Assembly: GCF_014252955.1 (NCBI RefSeq)
Contig: NZ_JACMIA010000001.1
Span: forward strand, 3,308,258 to 3,372,257
Source of the DNA: Stappia sp. 28M-7
GTDB lineage: Bacteria > Pseudomonadota > Alphaproteobacteria > Rhizobiales > Stappiaceae
Length of the DNA stretch: 64,000 nt
Reading direction: 5' to 3'
Part shown: piece after piece, positions 24,772 to 33,409 of the stretch
Numbering within the stretch: position 1 is the stretch's first letter
How the letters are laid out: each line of letters starts with the position of its first letter
Notes under the pieces: model-generated
Seen by the model: only the letters and a program-made list of their open reading frames with translations
Database searches by the model: none
What the model was told of the DNA's origin: nothing
Position numbers and translations under genes: made by a program

Positions 24772-25844
24772 CCTCAAGAAACGACAGGCCAAGGCAGGAT
24801 CGCAAGCCGGCTGCCTTCCGCCTGGACGATGCCCGCGTGCGCATGAGCGCGGAAGACGACCTGCAGCCGACGCTGGCAGGAGAAACGAAGATCGTGCCGA
24901 CCCGCGAGGGAGACGCGGCCGGGCTGCCTGCACCCGAGCGCAAGGCCGGCATCCGCTGGGGGCGCTGGTTCTCCGTCGGTCTCGGAGGTCTGGTGTCCCT
25001 CGCCATCGGCCTTTCCGTCGACGCGTTGATCCGCGACCTGTTTTCCCGCAACGACTGGCTCGGCTGGCTGGGCCTTGGCCTTGCCGCCATCGCGGCGCTG
25101 GGTGCGCTGGGACTGGTGCTTCGCGAGATATTCGGAATTCTGCGCCTGCGGCATATCGAGAGCTTGCGTGCGACCTTCGCCCAGGCAGCAGAGGCCGACG
25201 ACCAGGACAAGGCGCGCGCCGGCATCCGCGAGCTCGTCGCTCTCTACGGCGAACGCCCGGAGACCGCCCGCGGCCGCACTGCCCTGAGCGGCCACATGCG
25301 TGAGATCATCGACGGCCGCGATCTCGTCGTGCTGGCCGAGCGCGATCTGCTCAAGGAGCTGGACGCGCGCGCCGTTCGCATCGTCAAGGAGAGCGTCAAG
25401 CGCGTCTCCATCGTGACGGCGGTGTCACCGCGTGCCGCCCTCGATCTCGCCATCGTGTTGATCGAGAACCTGCGCATCATGCGCCGCCTCTCCACCCTTT
25501 ATGGTGGTCGCCCCGGCCTCATCGGCTTCTTCCGGCTCGCCCGCCATGTCGGCGCCCATCTTGCCATGACCGGCGGCATGGCGGCCGGCGACAGCCTCGT
25601 CTCGCAGCTGCTGGGCCATGGCCTTGCCGCGCGGCTCTCCGCCCGCCTCGGCGAAGGCGTGGTCAACGGGCTGCTGACCGCCCGCGTCGGCATCGCCGCC
25701 ATCGAGGTGTGCCGTCCCATTCCCTTCATCGGCAGGGCGGGCCCGGGCATCTCCGATGTAATGGGCGAACTGTTCCGGGCAGACCCAGAGGCCAAGGCGC
25801 TGCTGGAAAAGGCGGAAGGCCGTCCTCAGGGCGAGCGCCCGTGA
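24768..25844 (+). CDS. ycjF: YcjF-family (DUF697 / TIGR01620) inner-membrane protein
   Basis: The 358-residue protein has a disordered charged N-terminus, two transmembrane segments (about residues 66-86 and 97-120: SVGLGGLVSLAIGLSVDALI and WLGLGLAAIAALGALGLVL) and the conserved C-terminal DUF697 region (SVKRVSIVTAVSPRAALDLAIVL and RVGIAAIEVCRPIPF). This is the usual partner of YcjX and overlaps its stop (ATGA). It probably anchors YcjX at the membrane. The biochemical role of the pair is not established. Confidence 0.9.
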   Translation: MTSRNDRPRQDRKPAAFRLDDARVRMSAEDDLQPTLAGETKIVPTREGDAAGLPAPERKAGIRWGRWFSVGLGGLVSLAIGLSVDALIRDLFSRNDWLGWLGLGLAAIAALGALGLVLREIFGILRLRHIESLRATFAQAAEADDQDKARAGIRELVALYGERPETARGRTALSGHMREIIDGRDLVVLAERDLLKELDARAVRIVKESVKRVSIVTAVSPRAALDLAIVLIENLRIMRRLSTLYGGRPGLIGFFRLARHVGAHLAMTGGMAAGDSLVSQLLGHGLAARLSARLGEGVVNGLLTARVGIAAIEVCRPIPFIGRAGPGISDVMGELFRADPEAKALLEKAEGRPQGERP

Positions 25845-25903
25845 GCTTTCCCCGCTTCAAACGCCCGCTCGACAAGCGTCCGCGTTGTACCTAACCTTCG
25901 CCC

Positions 25904-27082
25904 ATGTTCCTGACCTTCCTCACCAACCTGCGCGCCGCCGGCCTGCCCGTCTCCTTGCGGGAATACCTGACCTTGATGGAGGCGCTGAAGGCCGACCTCG
26001 CCGACAAGAGCGTGGAGGATTTCTATTACCTCTCACGGGCCTGCCTGGTGAAGGACGAGGCCAATCTCGACCGGTTCGACCGGGTGTTCGGCCAGACCTT
26101 CAACGGCCTGGAGCTGGGCGGGAGCGGCACCGAGGCCCGCGAACTGCCTGAAGAATGGCTGCGCAAGCTCGCCGAGAAGCATCTCACCGAGGAAGAGAAG
26201 GCCCAGATCGAGGCTCTCGGCGGTTTCGAGAAGCTGATGGAGACCCTGCGCGAGCGCCTGAAAGAGCAGAAAGACAGGCACCAGGGCGGCAGCAAGTGGA
26301 TCGGCACGGCCGGCACTTCGCCCTTCGGCGCCTATGGCTACAATCCGGAAGGCGTCCGCATCGGCCAGTCGGAGAGCCGCCATCGCCGGGCGGTCAAGGT
26401 CTGGGACAAGCGGGCTTTTCGCGACCTGGACGGCACGGTCGAACTCGGCACGCGCAACATCAAGGTCGCGCTGAAGCGGCTGCGCCGCTTCGCGCGCCAG
26501 GGCGCCCACGACGAGCTCGATCTCGACGATACGATCCGCGCGACCGCCCATCGCGGCCTGCTCGACATCCGCATGCGCCCCGAGCGGCGCAACGCGGTGA
26601 AGGTGTTGCTGTTCTTCGACATCGGCGGCTCGATGGACGACCACATCCGGGTCTGCGAGGAGCTGTTTTCAGCCGCCAGGTCCGAATTCAAGGTGATGGA
26701 GTATTTCTACTTCCACAATTGCCCCTACGAATTCGTCTGGAAAAACAACGCACGCCGCCATTCCGAGCGCATCCCGACCTGGGACGTACTGCACAAATAC
26801 GGCCCCGACTACAAGCTGATCTTTGTCGGCGATGCCTCGATGAGCCCCTATGAGATCGCCTATGCAGGCGGCTCGGTGGAGCACTGGAACGAGGAAGCCG
26901 GCTCGGTGTGGGTCGATAGGCTCGCCAGCCACTACTCCCGTAGCGTTTGGCTCAATCCGGTGGCCGAGCGCCACTGGAGCTACACCCATTCTATTCAGAT
27001 GATCAAGGAACTGATGGACGGCCGCCACTATCCGCTCACGCTGAACGGGCTCGAGGCGGCCATGAAGGAACTGTCACGCTAG
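25904..27082 (+). CDS. CoxE-like VWA-domain protein
   Basis: A 392-residue cytoplasmic protein of the type encoded with MoxR ATPases. The N-terminal 200 residues are helical and charged; the C-terminal VWA fold begins near 225 at VKVLLFFDIGGSMDDHI. The metal-ion-dependent adhesion site is D-x-G-x-S rather than the classical D-x-S-x-S. Later conserved parts are YKLIFVGDASMSPYEI and WLNPVAERHWSYTHSI near the end. It lies 60 bp after ycjF on the same strand and 3.9 kb after its likely MoxR partner at 21150. Confidence 0.88.
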   Translation: MFLTFLTNLRAAGLPVSLREYLTLMEALKADLADKSVEDFYYLSRACLVKDEANLDRFDRVFGQTFNGLELGGSGTEARELPEEWLRKLAEKHLTEEEKAQIEALGGFEKLMETLRERLKEQKDRHQGGSKWIGTAGTSPFGAYGYNPEGVRIGQSESRHRRAVKVWDKRAFRDLDGTVELGTRNIKVALKRLRRFARQGAHDELDLDDTIRATAHRGLLDIRMRPERRNAVKVLLFFDIGGSMDDHIRVCEELFSAARSEFKVMEYFYFHNCPYEFVWKNNARRHSERIPTWDVLHKYGPDYKLIFVGDASMSPYEIAYAGGSVEHWNEEAGSVWVDRLASHYSRSVWLNPVAERHWSYTHSIQMIKELMDGRHYPLTLNGLEAAMKELSR

Positions 27083-27173
27083 CAAAACACGGCGCACTTC
27101 CCGCCCGCCTCGACGGCACTTTACGCGCCTCGCAATTTTTGACGAGCCAGTTAAGTCTTACGCAAGGGAAAAC

Positions 27174-27187
27174 TGTCATTAGTGACA
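27174..27187 (+). promoter_or_regulatory. short palindrome upstream of the chemoreceptor
   Basis: TGTCATTAGTGACA, a 5-bp inverted repeat with a 4-nt spacer, 31 bp before ATG. It could be an operator or chance; nothing else supports it. Confidence 0.25.
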
Positions 27188-27217
27188 ATTACCCAAATCA
27201 CCGTAGGCAGCGCTCGC

Positions 27218-29377
27218 ATGAAATCCCTCCGCATCTCCCAGAAAATTCCCTTGATGGTGGCCGCTGCCGTTGCGATGGCAACGGTGATCACCGCCGAGGT
27301 CGGGTACGAGACATCGCGAGCGGAGCTTTACGCATCCTCTCTCGAATCCATGCGAGCCACAGGTGCCTCGCGGAAATCCGAGCTTTCCAGCTATCTCGAA
27401 AGCATCAAAGAGGATCTGGTGCTCCTCGCCGCAAATCCGACGGTAAATGGAGCCATCGACCGCCTACGCGATACCTATCGCGAGGCGCTCCCGGCCCCCG
27501 GTGCCAATGAGGCACTTCGGCAGGCCTATATCGACGGCAATCCTCATCCCTTGGGCGAGAAGTACAAGCTCGACGCTGCCAAGGACGGCTCGGCCTACTC
27601 GGCGGCACATGCGGCACTGCACCCCTGGTTCCGACAGGTCCAGAAGACCCGGGGCTACTACGACCTGTTCCTGATCGATGCGGACGGCAACGTCGTCTAC
27701 ACGGTATTCAAGGAAGCCGATTTCGGCACCAACCTGCTGAACGGCGAATGGCGCGGGACCGGACTTGGCGAGGTGTTCAGTAAGGTGCGCGGCAATGCGA
27801 CCCCCGGCGCGGTCGAGTTCGTGGACTTCGCTCCGTATGCTCCATCCGCCGATGCGCCTGCCGGCTTCATCGCTTCCCCGCTCCTCGACGAGGCGGGCGG
27901 CTTCAAGGGAGCATTGGTGCTCCAGATGCCGATCGACCGCATCAATGCGGTGATGAACAATGCAACAGGCCTTGGCAAAAGCGGCGAGACCTACATCGTC
28001 GGCTCCGACTTCCTGATGCGCTCAGAAAGCCGCTTCCGCAAGCAGGGAGAGCCGTCGGCAATCCTCAACCGCAAGTCCGATACGCCGTCGGTGCGCGCTG
28101 CTCTGGCTGGAGAGAGCGACGTCGCGCTCTCGACCGACTACCGGGGCCACGAGGTCATCGCCGCCTTCATGCCGCTGCAGTTCAACGGCACCGGCTGGGC
28201 AATTGTCTCCGAGATCGACCTTGCCGAAATCCAGGCACCGATCAATGCCATGGCCCTGCGCTTCATCCTCATCGGAAGCGCGGTCGTTCTGGTCATGGGC
28301 GTCGGCGGCTTCCTGTTCGCCCGCACGGTCTCGCGGCCGATCACCCGCATGAACGCCGCCATGCGGGAGATTGCCGGAGGTGATCTGTCCATCGAAGTGC
28401 CGGATACCCACCGTACCGACGAAATCGGCGAGATGGCCGTGGCTGTCCAGGTGTTCAAGGACAATGCACTGGAGGTGAAGCGGCTCGAGGCGGAGCAGGC
28501 GGAAACCCAGGCGCGGATCGATGCCGAGGCGCGTGCGGCACGCACGAAGCTGGCGAACGACTTCCAGAACGCGGTCGGCGGTATCGTCGAAACCGTGGCC
28601 TCGGCGGCAACCGAAATGCTGGCAGCTGCCAGCAGCCTGTCGGAAGGTGCTTCGGACACCTCGCAGCGCTCGCAGGTTGTCGCCTCGGCAGCGGAGGAAG
28701 CCAGCAGCAACGTACAGGCGGTCTCCAGCGCCGCCGAAGAGCTGACCAGCTCGATCTACGAGATCGGCCGTCAGGTCGAGGAGTCTCAGACGATCGCACA
28801 GACGGCGGTGGAGAATATCGACGCAACCAACGTCAAGGTCGGCGAACTGTCTACCGCCGCCAACCGCATCGGCGAGGTGATCGCCCTCATCACCGACATC
28901 GCCGAGCAGACCAACCTTCTGGCGCTGAACGCCACGATTGAGGCAGCCCGCGCGGGAGAGGCCGGCAAGGGCTTTGCCGTGGTGGCTGCGGAGGTCAAGT
29001 CGCTCGCCAACCAGACCGCTCGGGCCACCGACGAGATCGGCGGCCAGATCAAGGACATCCAGAACTCCACTCGCAGCACCGTTTCGGCAATCACCGACAT
29101 CGGCAAGACGGTGCGCGACATGAGCCAGGTCTCGGCCGCGATTTCCGGCGCAGTTACCCAGCAGAACGCAGCGACCCAGGAAATCGCCAGCAACATTTCC
29201 CAGGTCGCCTCGGGCATGACGGAGGTCAGTTCGACGATTGTCCTGGTCAACAGTTCGGCACAGGAAACCGGGGCCTCCAGCAGTCAGCTTCTGGCTTCGG
29301 CCAACGAACTCTCCAGCCAGGCCGAGCTGCTGCGCAAGGAAGTCGACATCTTCCTTGCCAGCGTCAGGGCCGCCTGA
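27218..29377 (+). CDS. methyl-accepting chemotaxis protein
   Basis: A transmembrane chemoreceptor of 719 residues. TM1 is about residues 8-27; a large periplasmic sensor (about 30-345) of Cache type contains [25 protein letters not shown]2 is about 348-368. A HAMP domain (about 369-421) and a signalling coiled coil follow. The hairpin tip is canonical ([20 protein letters not shown], about 560-580, then [22 protein letters not shown]). No C-terminal CheR/CheB tether pentapeptide is visible (ends FLASVRAA). ATG at 27218 starts a normal MKSLRIS N-terminus; the frame is open 12 codons further upstream. The ligand cannot be predicted. Confidence 0.95.
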   Translation: MKSLRISQKIPLMVAAAVAMATVITAEVGYETSRAELYASSLESMRATGASRKSELSSYLESIKEDLVLLAANPTVNGAIDRLRDTYREALPAPGANEALRQAYIDGNPHPLGEKYKLDAAKDGSAYSAAHAALHPWFRQVQKTRGYYDLFLIDADGNVVYTVFKEADFGTNLLNGEWRGTGLGEVFSKVRGNATPGAVEFVDFAPYAPSADAPAGFIASPLLDEAGGFKGALVLQMPIDRINAVMNNATGLGKSGETYIVGSDFLMRSESRFRKQGEPSAILNRKSDTPSVRAALAGESDVALSTDYRGHEVIAAFMPLQFNGTGWAIVSEIDLAEIQAPINAMALRFILIGSAVVLVMGVGGFLFARTVSRPITRMNAAMREIAGGDLSIEVPDTHRTDEIGEMAVAVQVFKDNALEVKRLEAEQAETQARIDAEARAARTKLANDFQNAVGGIVETVASAATEMLAAASSLSEGASDTSQRSQVVASAAEEASSNVQAVSSAAEELTSSIYEIGRQVEESQTIAQTAVENIDATNVKVGELSTAANRIGEVIALITDIAEQTNLLALNATIEAARAGEAGKGFAVVAAEVKSLANQTARATDEIGGQIKDIQNSTRSTVSAITDIGKTVRDMSQVSAAISGAVTQQNAATQEIASNISQVASGMTEVSSTIVLVNSSAQETGASSSQLLASANELSSQAELLRKEVDIFLASVRAA

Positions 29378-29394
29378 CGGCGCTTTCCGCTACG

Positions 29395-30171
29395 TCAGCC
29401 ACCACCGAAGTAGCGGCCGGGCGTCACGCCGAAGGACTTCTTGAACGAGGCGACAAAGGCGCTCGGCCCCTCATATCCAAGCCTGTCCGACACTTCGCCG
29501 ACGGACAGGCCCTGCGACAGCCACTCGACGGCCTTCATCAGCCTGGCCTGCTGCCGCCAGGCACGAAACGACAGGCCTGTCTGCGCCGGAAAATGCCGCT
29601 CGAAGGAGCGCAGCGACAGGTTCGCCCGAGCGGCAAGGTCACTTGCGGAGAGCTCCGCGGCCGGGTCCTCAAGCAAGGGCCGTACCGCCTCGCGCAAGCG
29701 CGGCTCCTGCGGGATCGGCAGGTGCAGCGGGGCAACGCGCGAGGCCGCGATCTGGTCTACCAGCACCGCTGCGAGCCGCCCGGTCGGGCTGTCCGGGTCA
29801 TAGTCCGGCGCCGACCCCATGAAGGCGAGGATGAGCTCGCGCAGCAACGGCGTCACATGCACCACGAAGGCTGCCTCGGGCATCGCCGGCAGCCCTTCGG
29901 GACGCATGTAGAGAAACCTGACGTCGGTCTCCGTGTGGTAATTGGAGTGGTGCACGATACCGGGCGGGATGAAGATCGCCCGCTCCGGCGGCACCACGAA
30001 GCTCCCCCCCTGTGTCACCACCGTCACCGATCCGCGAAGGATGTGAAAGAGCTGCGCCCGCTCGTGCATGTGCGGCTTGGTGACGGCGCCGGGCGGCTCC
30101 GTTCCCACGAAGGATATGATGGGATCCGGATGCTCCTCCGGAAACTTGTTGAGACGCAGCGGGTGGATCAT
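29395..30171 (-). CDS. AraC-family transcriptional regulator with cupin domain
   Basis: A 258-residue regulator. An N-terminal cupin (about residues 25-95, with HMHERAQLFHILRGSVTVVT and IFIPPGIVHHSNYH) is followed by a linker and two helix-turn-helix motifs in the last 100 residues (LSASDLAARANLSLRSFERHF, and LSVGEVSDRLGYEGPSAFVASFKKSFGVTPGRY). The cupin has the His pattern of a small-ligand sensor. No adjacent divergent target is obvious: upstream (30172-30555) is an AT-rich region leading into the small-ORF cluster, which could be its target. It is convergent with the chemoreceptor. Confidence 0.9.
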   Translation of the reverse strand: MIHPLRLNKFPEEHPDPIISFVGTEPPGAVTKPHMHERAQLFHILRGSVTVVTQGGSFVVPPERAIFIPPGIVHHSNYHTETDVRFLYMRPEGLPAMPEAAFVVHVTPLLRELILAFMGSAPDYDPDSPTGRLAAVLVDQIAASRVAPLHLPIPQEPRLREAVRPLLEDPAAELSASDLAARANLSLRSFERHFPAQTGLSFRAWRQQARLMKAVEWLSQGLSVGEVSDRLGYEGPSAFVASFKKSFGVTPGRYFGGG

Positions 30172-30555
30172 GGGATCACCGATATCGGATGGCCTGCACC
30201 GCGATCATACAGGCAAGGCAGCGCCTTGGTCACGTCCGGAAACCCGCAGAACCCTCGCACTTTCACTCGAACTCCGTCGAAATACAAAAATAAAAACTCA
30301 CGACATCCGGCAAAAATATTTTCGAAAAATAAATAAAAATCTAGAGAAAACGCAGGCAATACGATATCGTCATCATTGGAACTTAATTCGGAACTATGAT
30401 CGATTTCGTTCTTTAAAAGATGCCCGGTAAAAATCGATAGCCATCGGCTCATCGCAGCGGCACCACCAGACAACACCACGACGACCGTTCCCGGATCGCC
30501 TGGCCCGACCCGGAAAACGCCGGGCTTCCTTTCCAGGCCCGCGAAGGTCGGCACC
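30172..30555. other. AT-rich intergenic region before the small-ORF cluster
   Basis: No gene seen. The stretch from about 30270 to 30420 is by far the most AT-rich in the window (for example ataaataaaaatctaga). GGAAC occurs twice near 30380 and 30393, but no CGTT lies at the spacing needed for a general-stress EcfG promoter. It may hold divergent promoters for the AraC gene and the small ORFs, or mark the edge of acquired DNA. Confidence 0.45.
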
Positions 30556-30816
30556 ATGACCACACGCACCACGCAATCCATCGTTCGTTTCCAGACAGCC
30601 TTCCTGTTGCCCGACTTCGTCGAGCCACAGCCACCGGGGGACTACCAGGTGGATCGGGATGAGGAATTGATCGAGGGACTTTCCTGGATCGCCTGGAAAC
30701 GTGTCGGAACGTTCATTCACTTGCCGGCAATCGGCGTGCGGACCGCGATACGGCAATTGGTGCCGATCGACCCGGCGCAAATAGATGCCGTGACCGAAAA
30801 GGAAAATCAGAGATGA
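30556..30816 (+). CDS. small hypothetical protein
   Basis: An 86-residue protein, TTRTTQSIVRFQTAFLLPDF near the start, then a short beta-strand-rich middle and GLSWIAWKRVGTFIHLPAIG. It resembles small uncharacterised proteins found in rhizobial genomes, but no domain name can be given. Start ATG at 30556. The stop overlaps the next start by 4 nt (ATGA), evidence that both are real and cotranslated. Confidence 0.65.
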   Translation: MTTRTTQSIVRFQTAFLLPDFVEPQPPGDYQVDRDEELIEGLSWIAWKRVGTFIHLPAIGVRTAIRQLVPIDPAQIDAVTEKENQR

Positions 30817-31130
30817 CCGCAACAAGCGTTTCCCGGCGTAGACCCGCCCCGCCCACCGCCGAGCCGAAGCTGCACCTTTTGGCGATCGGCCAGGATGTCC
30901 GGCTGAAGAGCACCAGGGGCAGGCAGGCCACCAAGGGCGACATCTATCGGATCACCGGCGTCATGCCCGTGGAGGCAGGCGCCCCCCAATACCGCATCCG
31001 CAATGCCGAAGAGAACCACGAGCGGGTGGCGATGCAAGACGAACTGGAGCCGCTCGACGCACCGGGCTCCAACACACAGTCAACCTTGATGGAAAGGACG
31101 TTTGGATATGGCCAAAGGACAAAAGCGTAG
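30813..31130 (+). CDS. small hypothetical protein
   Basis: A 105-residue protein with a central LAIGQDVRLKS...GDIYRITGVMP and YRIRNAEENHERV (about residues 23-75), an SH3-like beta arrangement with charged loops. It resembles small rhizobial proteins whose function is unknown. The start overlaps the previous stop. The C-terminal 20 residues overlap the next small ORF. Confidence 0.62.
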   Translation: MTATSVSRRRPAPPTAEPKLHLLAIGQDVRLKSTRGRQATKGDIYRITGVMPVEAGAPQYRIRNAEENHERVAMQDELEPLDAPGSNTQSTLMERTFGYGQRTKA

Positions 31131-31251
31131 CAACCGGGAGATCCGCAAGCCCAAGCAGGCGAAGGCGGAGGTGAAGCCGGAGATTCCGTTCGCCAACCGG
31201 GTCAAGCTCTCTGCCATAGCCGCCGACCCGCGCCAGAAGGGCAAGAGCTGA
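31108..31251 (+). CDS. tiny lysine-rich protein (47 aa)
   Basis: Starts MAKGQKRSNREIRKPKQAK and ends AADPRQKGKS: 47 residues, strongly basic and probably disordered. A Shine-Dalgarno (GGAAAGGA) sits 9 nt before ATG at 31108. It overlaps the preceding ORF by 23 nt. Short basic proteins opening MAKGQ-R-N-RE are common in Rhizobiales beside similar small ORFs; function unknown. Confidence 0.6.
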   Translation: MAKGQKRSNREIRKPKQAKAEVKPEIPFANRVKLSAIAADPRQKGKS

Positions 31252-31283
31252 CGAAAGCGCGGCGTGCCAAGGGAGAGTGGGCC

Positions 31284-31541
31284 ATGAAGGTCGTGATCAA
31301 GTTCTTCCGGATCCGCACGCCGGACGGAGCGCATGCCATCATCGGCTGCGAGACGGTCGACGCCATCGACCAGAACGATGCCGTCGCGCGCGCCACACGC
31401 CTGCTCGACACCCTCGACATGCCGCAGCGACCCGACGGCGTTACAATTACCGACGCCGCCGGGACTCCCTTCCATTCCGCCCTCTTCACCCGAGGGCGCT
31501 ACACGATGGACAACGACAACCATGAGCACCGTGACACGTGA
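31284..31541 (+). CDS. small hypothetical protein
   Basis: An 85-residue protein. The N-terminus MKVVIKFFRIRT gives a beta strand, followed by a mixed fold (IIGCETVDAIDQNDAVARATRLLDTLD). Ribosome site GGGAGAG lies 9 nt before ATG. The last 20 nt overlap the following ORF. Not recognised. Confidence 0.5.
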   Translation: MKVVIKFFRIRTPDGAHAIIGCETVDAIDQNDAVARATRLLDTLDMPQRPDGVTITDAAGTPFHSALFTRGRYTMDNDNHEHRDT

Positions 31542-31878
31542 GCTCGGTCGTGACGCAGCCGCAACGACCGTCGGCAGCAGGGAGAATCCCAACATAGCCC
31601 CGCAAAAGGGCCGGATGGACGAACACTTCGGGCGGCGGATCGAACAGGACCGAACCTGGACGATCTACCACGTCTACACCGGGGTCCCGGCATCCTCGCA
31701 CGGCGAGAACATGACCGGCCTGAGTCGTTCGGCCGCCACCGACGGGATGCAGTTCCTCAACAATCGCAACTGCGAACGCAGGGTGCGTCGCAACGGCAGG
31801 CACAAGAAGCAACACGGCAGGCTCTCCTCGTTCCTGCGGGCCGCCTGGTGCCGTATGGGAGGTCTGTCTTGGCATTGA
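31522..31878 (+). CDS. small hypothetical protein
   Basis: A 118-residue reading frame. The core (about residues 32-90, MDEHFGRRIEQDRTWTIYHVYTG then MTGLSRSAATDGMQFLNNRN) is a recognisable kind of small uncharacterised rhizobial protein; the true start may be the internal ATG at 31615 (MDEHFGRR). The basic tail RRVRRNGRHKKQHG is followed by WCRMGGLSWH. It overlaps the next gene by 10 nt. Unknown function. Confidence 0.5.
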   Translation: MSTVTRELGRDAAATTVGSRENPNIAPQKGRMDEHFGRRIEQDRTWTIYHVYTGVPASSHGENMTGLSRSAATDGMQFLNNRNCERRVRRNGRHKKQHGRLSSFLRAAWCRMGGLSWH

Positions 31879-32144
31879 ACTTTCCCAATCCCAGCCGGAA
31901 CTTCGATGCGAGCCGCAACGGCGTGCGTTTTGTCGGTCATGACGGCGTTTTCGAGGTGCCCTTCTTCATAGAAGCCGACGCCTTGATGAAACCTTCGGGA
32001 GCAGCCGGCGGGATCGAGACCACCCAGGCCGAATGTCTTGCGGCCTTCGATCGCCTGCGCTCCGCCATTCACGACGTCGCACGCAAGATCCACAACACCC
32101 GTCGCCGTTCATCCTACATCCTGAACGCCTCGGATTTCCGATAG
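31869..32144 (+). CDS. DUF1488-like small protein
   Basis: A 91-residue protein beginning MALNFPNPSRNFDASRNGVRF and containing GHDGVFEVPFFIEADALM, the usual DUF1488 pattern (short proteins with an N-terminal F-x-x-P/F-D signature). The start is TTG at 31869, preceded by GGGAGG 6 nt upstream; a GTG seven codons earlier is possible. The C-terminus is helical (AECLAAFDRLRSAIHDVARKI). Function of DUF1488 is unknown. Confidence 0.65.
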   Translation: MALNFPNPSRNFDASRNGVRFVGHDGVFEVPFFIEADALMKPSGAAGGIETTQAECLAAFDRLRSAIHDVARKIHNTRRRSSYILNASDFR

Positions 32145-32163
32145 GATAGGAGGCGTTCAGGAC

Positions 32164-32976
32164 ATGATCATTCGCTGCGGTTACGAGATCCGGCTGGAAT
32201 GCACGCAACCGACCGCACTGGTCTGCCTGATGTCGATCGACAAGGACCGCGAGGCCGACATCCGGGAACCGGAGACGCTGTCCACCTCCCCCGACGTGAC
32301 GACGACCACTTATCGCGATCTATTCGGCAACACGTGCCGCCGCCTGATGGCGCCGGCCGGCGAGTTCACCATCCGCAGCAACGCGACTGTCGCAGATCAC
32401 GGCCGTCCGGACACGCTCAGGCCCGACGCCCTCGAGGTGCCGGTCCAGGATCTTCCCGATGCCTGTCTCGTCTACCTCATGGGAAGCCGCTACTGCGAAA
32501 CAGACCATCTCAGCCAGACCGCCTGGGACCTGTTCGGCTCCCTCCCTCCCGGATGGCAGCGGGTGCAGGCAATCTGCGACTTCGTCCATCAGCACCTGCA
32601 TTTCGACTACATGCAGGCCAGGGCCACTCGGACGGCTTTCGAAGCCTTCAACGAACGCGTTGGCGTTTGCCGCGACTTCGCCCATCTCGCGTTGGCATTC
32701 TGCCGGTGCCTCAACATTCCCGCCCGATATGTGAACGGATATCTCGGCGATATCGGCGTGCCGGTGGTCGATCCCATGGACTTCAGCGCCTGGATCGAGG
32801 TCTTCCTGGACGGCGAATGGCACACATTCGACCCGCGCAACAACATTCCCCGGATCGGCCGCATCGTCGTTGCCCGGGGGCGGGACGCGGCGGATGTTCC
32901 GCTCATCAATTCCTTCGGGCCGCACATCCTGAAAGATTTCCGCGTATGGGCCTACGAGGAGCCGACCCTGGCATAG
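32164..32976 (+). CDS. transglutaminase-like cysteine protease family protein
   Basis: A 270-residue protein of the transglutaminase-like superfamily. The catalytic cysteine is C169 in ERVGVCRDFAHLALAF. The aspartate of the triad could be D223 in HTFDPRNN. In the histidine position the sequence reads F-S-A-W (S208) where many family members have H-A-W, so catalytic competence is uncertain unless H220 or another histidine substitutes. N-terminal beta-sandwich (about 1-95), then the catalytic core, ending GRIVVARGRDAADVPL. RBS GGAGG 10 nt upstream of ATG. Last gene of the plus-strand small-ORF run. Confidence 0.82.
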   Translation: MIIRCGYEIRLECTQPTALVCLMSIDKDREADIREPETLSTSPDVTTTTYRDLFGNTCRRLMAPAGEFTIRSNATVADHGRPDTLRPDALEVPVQDLPDACLVYLMGSRYCETDHLSQTAWDLFGSLPPGWQRVQAICDFVHQHLHFDYMQARATRTAFEAFNERVGVCRDFAHLALAFCRCLNIPARYVNGYLGDIGVPVVDPMDFSAWIEVFLDGEWHTFDPRNNIPRIGRIVVARGRDAADVPLINSFGPHILKDFRVWAYEEPTLA

Positions 32977-32980
32977 CCGC

Positions 32981-33400
32981 TTAACCGGCCCAGAACGCCC
33001 TTGCTTGCGGGGAAAGGGTGGACAGAATCCGGTCGAGGTCGGCGCCATCGCAACAGGCACGCACGGCCCGGGCAACATCGCGGATGCAGGTATCGGGCGC
33101 AAAGTTGTGGTGCCTGCGCAGGGCCTGCACCTCGCGGGTCAGCGCCTCGCGATCCTCGAACGGCAAAAGCGGCGCACCGAGGTCCCAGTCCGCGACGAAC
33201 AGGGCGCGGGCAACCGCCGGCAGAACCTGTGCGAAACGGATCGCATCGGCAAGCTCAAGCCGGCGACGGAAGACGATAAAAACCCCTTGGATCATCGTGT
33301 AGGCTTGGTTGCGAGTGGCAAGTCCCGCGCTCTCGCGGGCGATATCCAGCAACCGGTCGAAATCGGCGGCAGCGCGCTGATACTCGAGGGGCATCGGCAT
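32981..33400 (-). CDS. DUF2267 domain protein
   Basis: A 139-residue helical protein that is essentially one DUF2267 domain: LATRNQAYTMIQGVFIVFRRRL near 26-47, ALFVADWDLGAPLLPFEDREALTREVQALRRHHNF in the centre. DUF2267 proteins are common in alphaproteobacteria and linked with stress responses, but no activity is established. It lies 9 bp after the AraC regulator on the same strand and is convergent with the transglutaminase-like gene, with 4 bp between the two stops. An ATG two codons later (33394) is an alternative start. Confidence 0.85.
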   Translation of the reverse strand: MPMPLEYQRAAADFDRLLDIARESAGLATRNQAYTMIQGVFIVFRRRLELADAIRFAQVLPAVARALFVADWDLGAPLLPFEDREALTREVQALRRHHNFAPDTCIRDVARAVRACCDGADLDRILSTLSPQARAFWAG

Positions 33401-33409
33401 GACGGTCCC

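Noticed and set aside
30370-30415. EcfG (general stress sigma factor) promoter before the small-ORF cluster
   Set aside because: GGAAC is present, but CGTT lies 12 or 24 nt away, not at the 16-19 nt expected.
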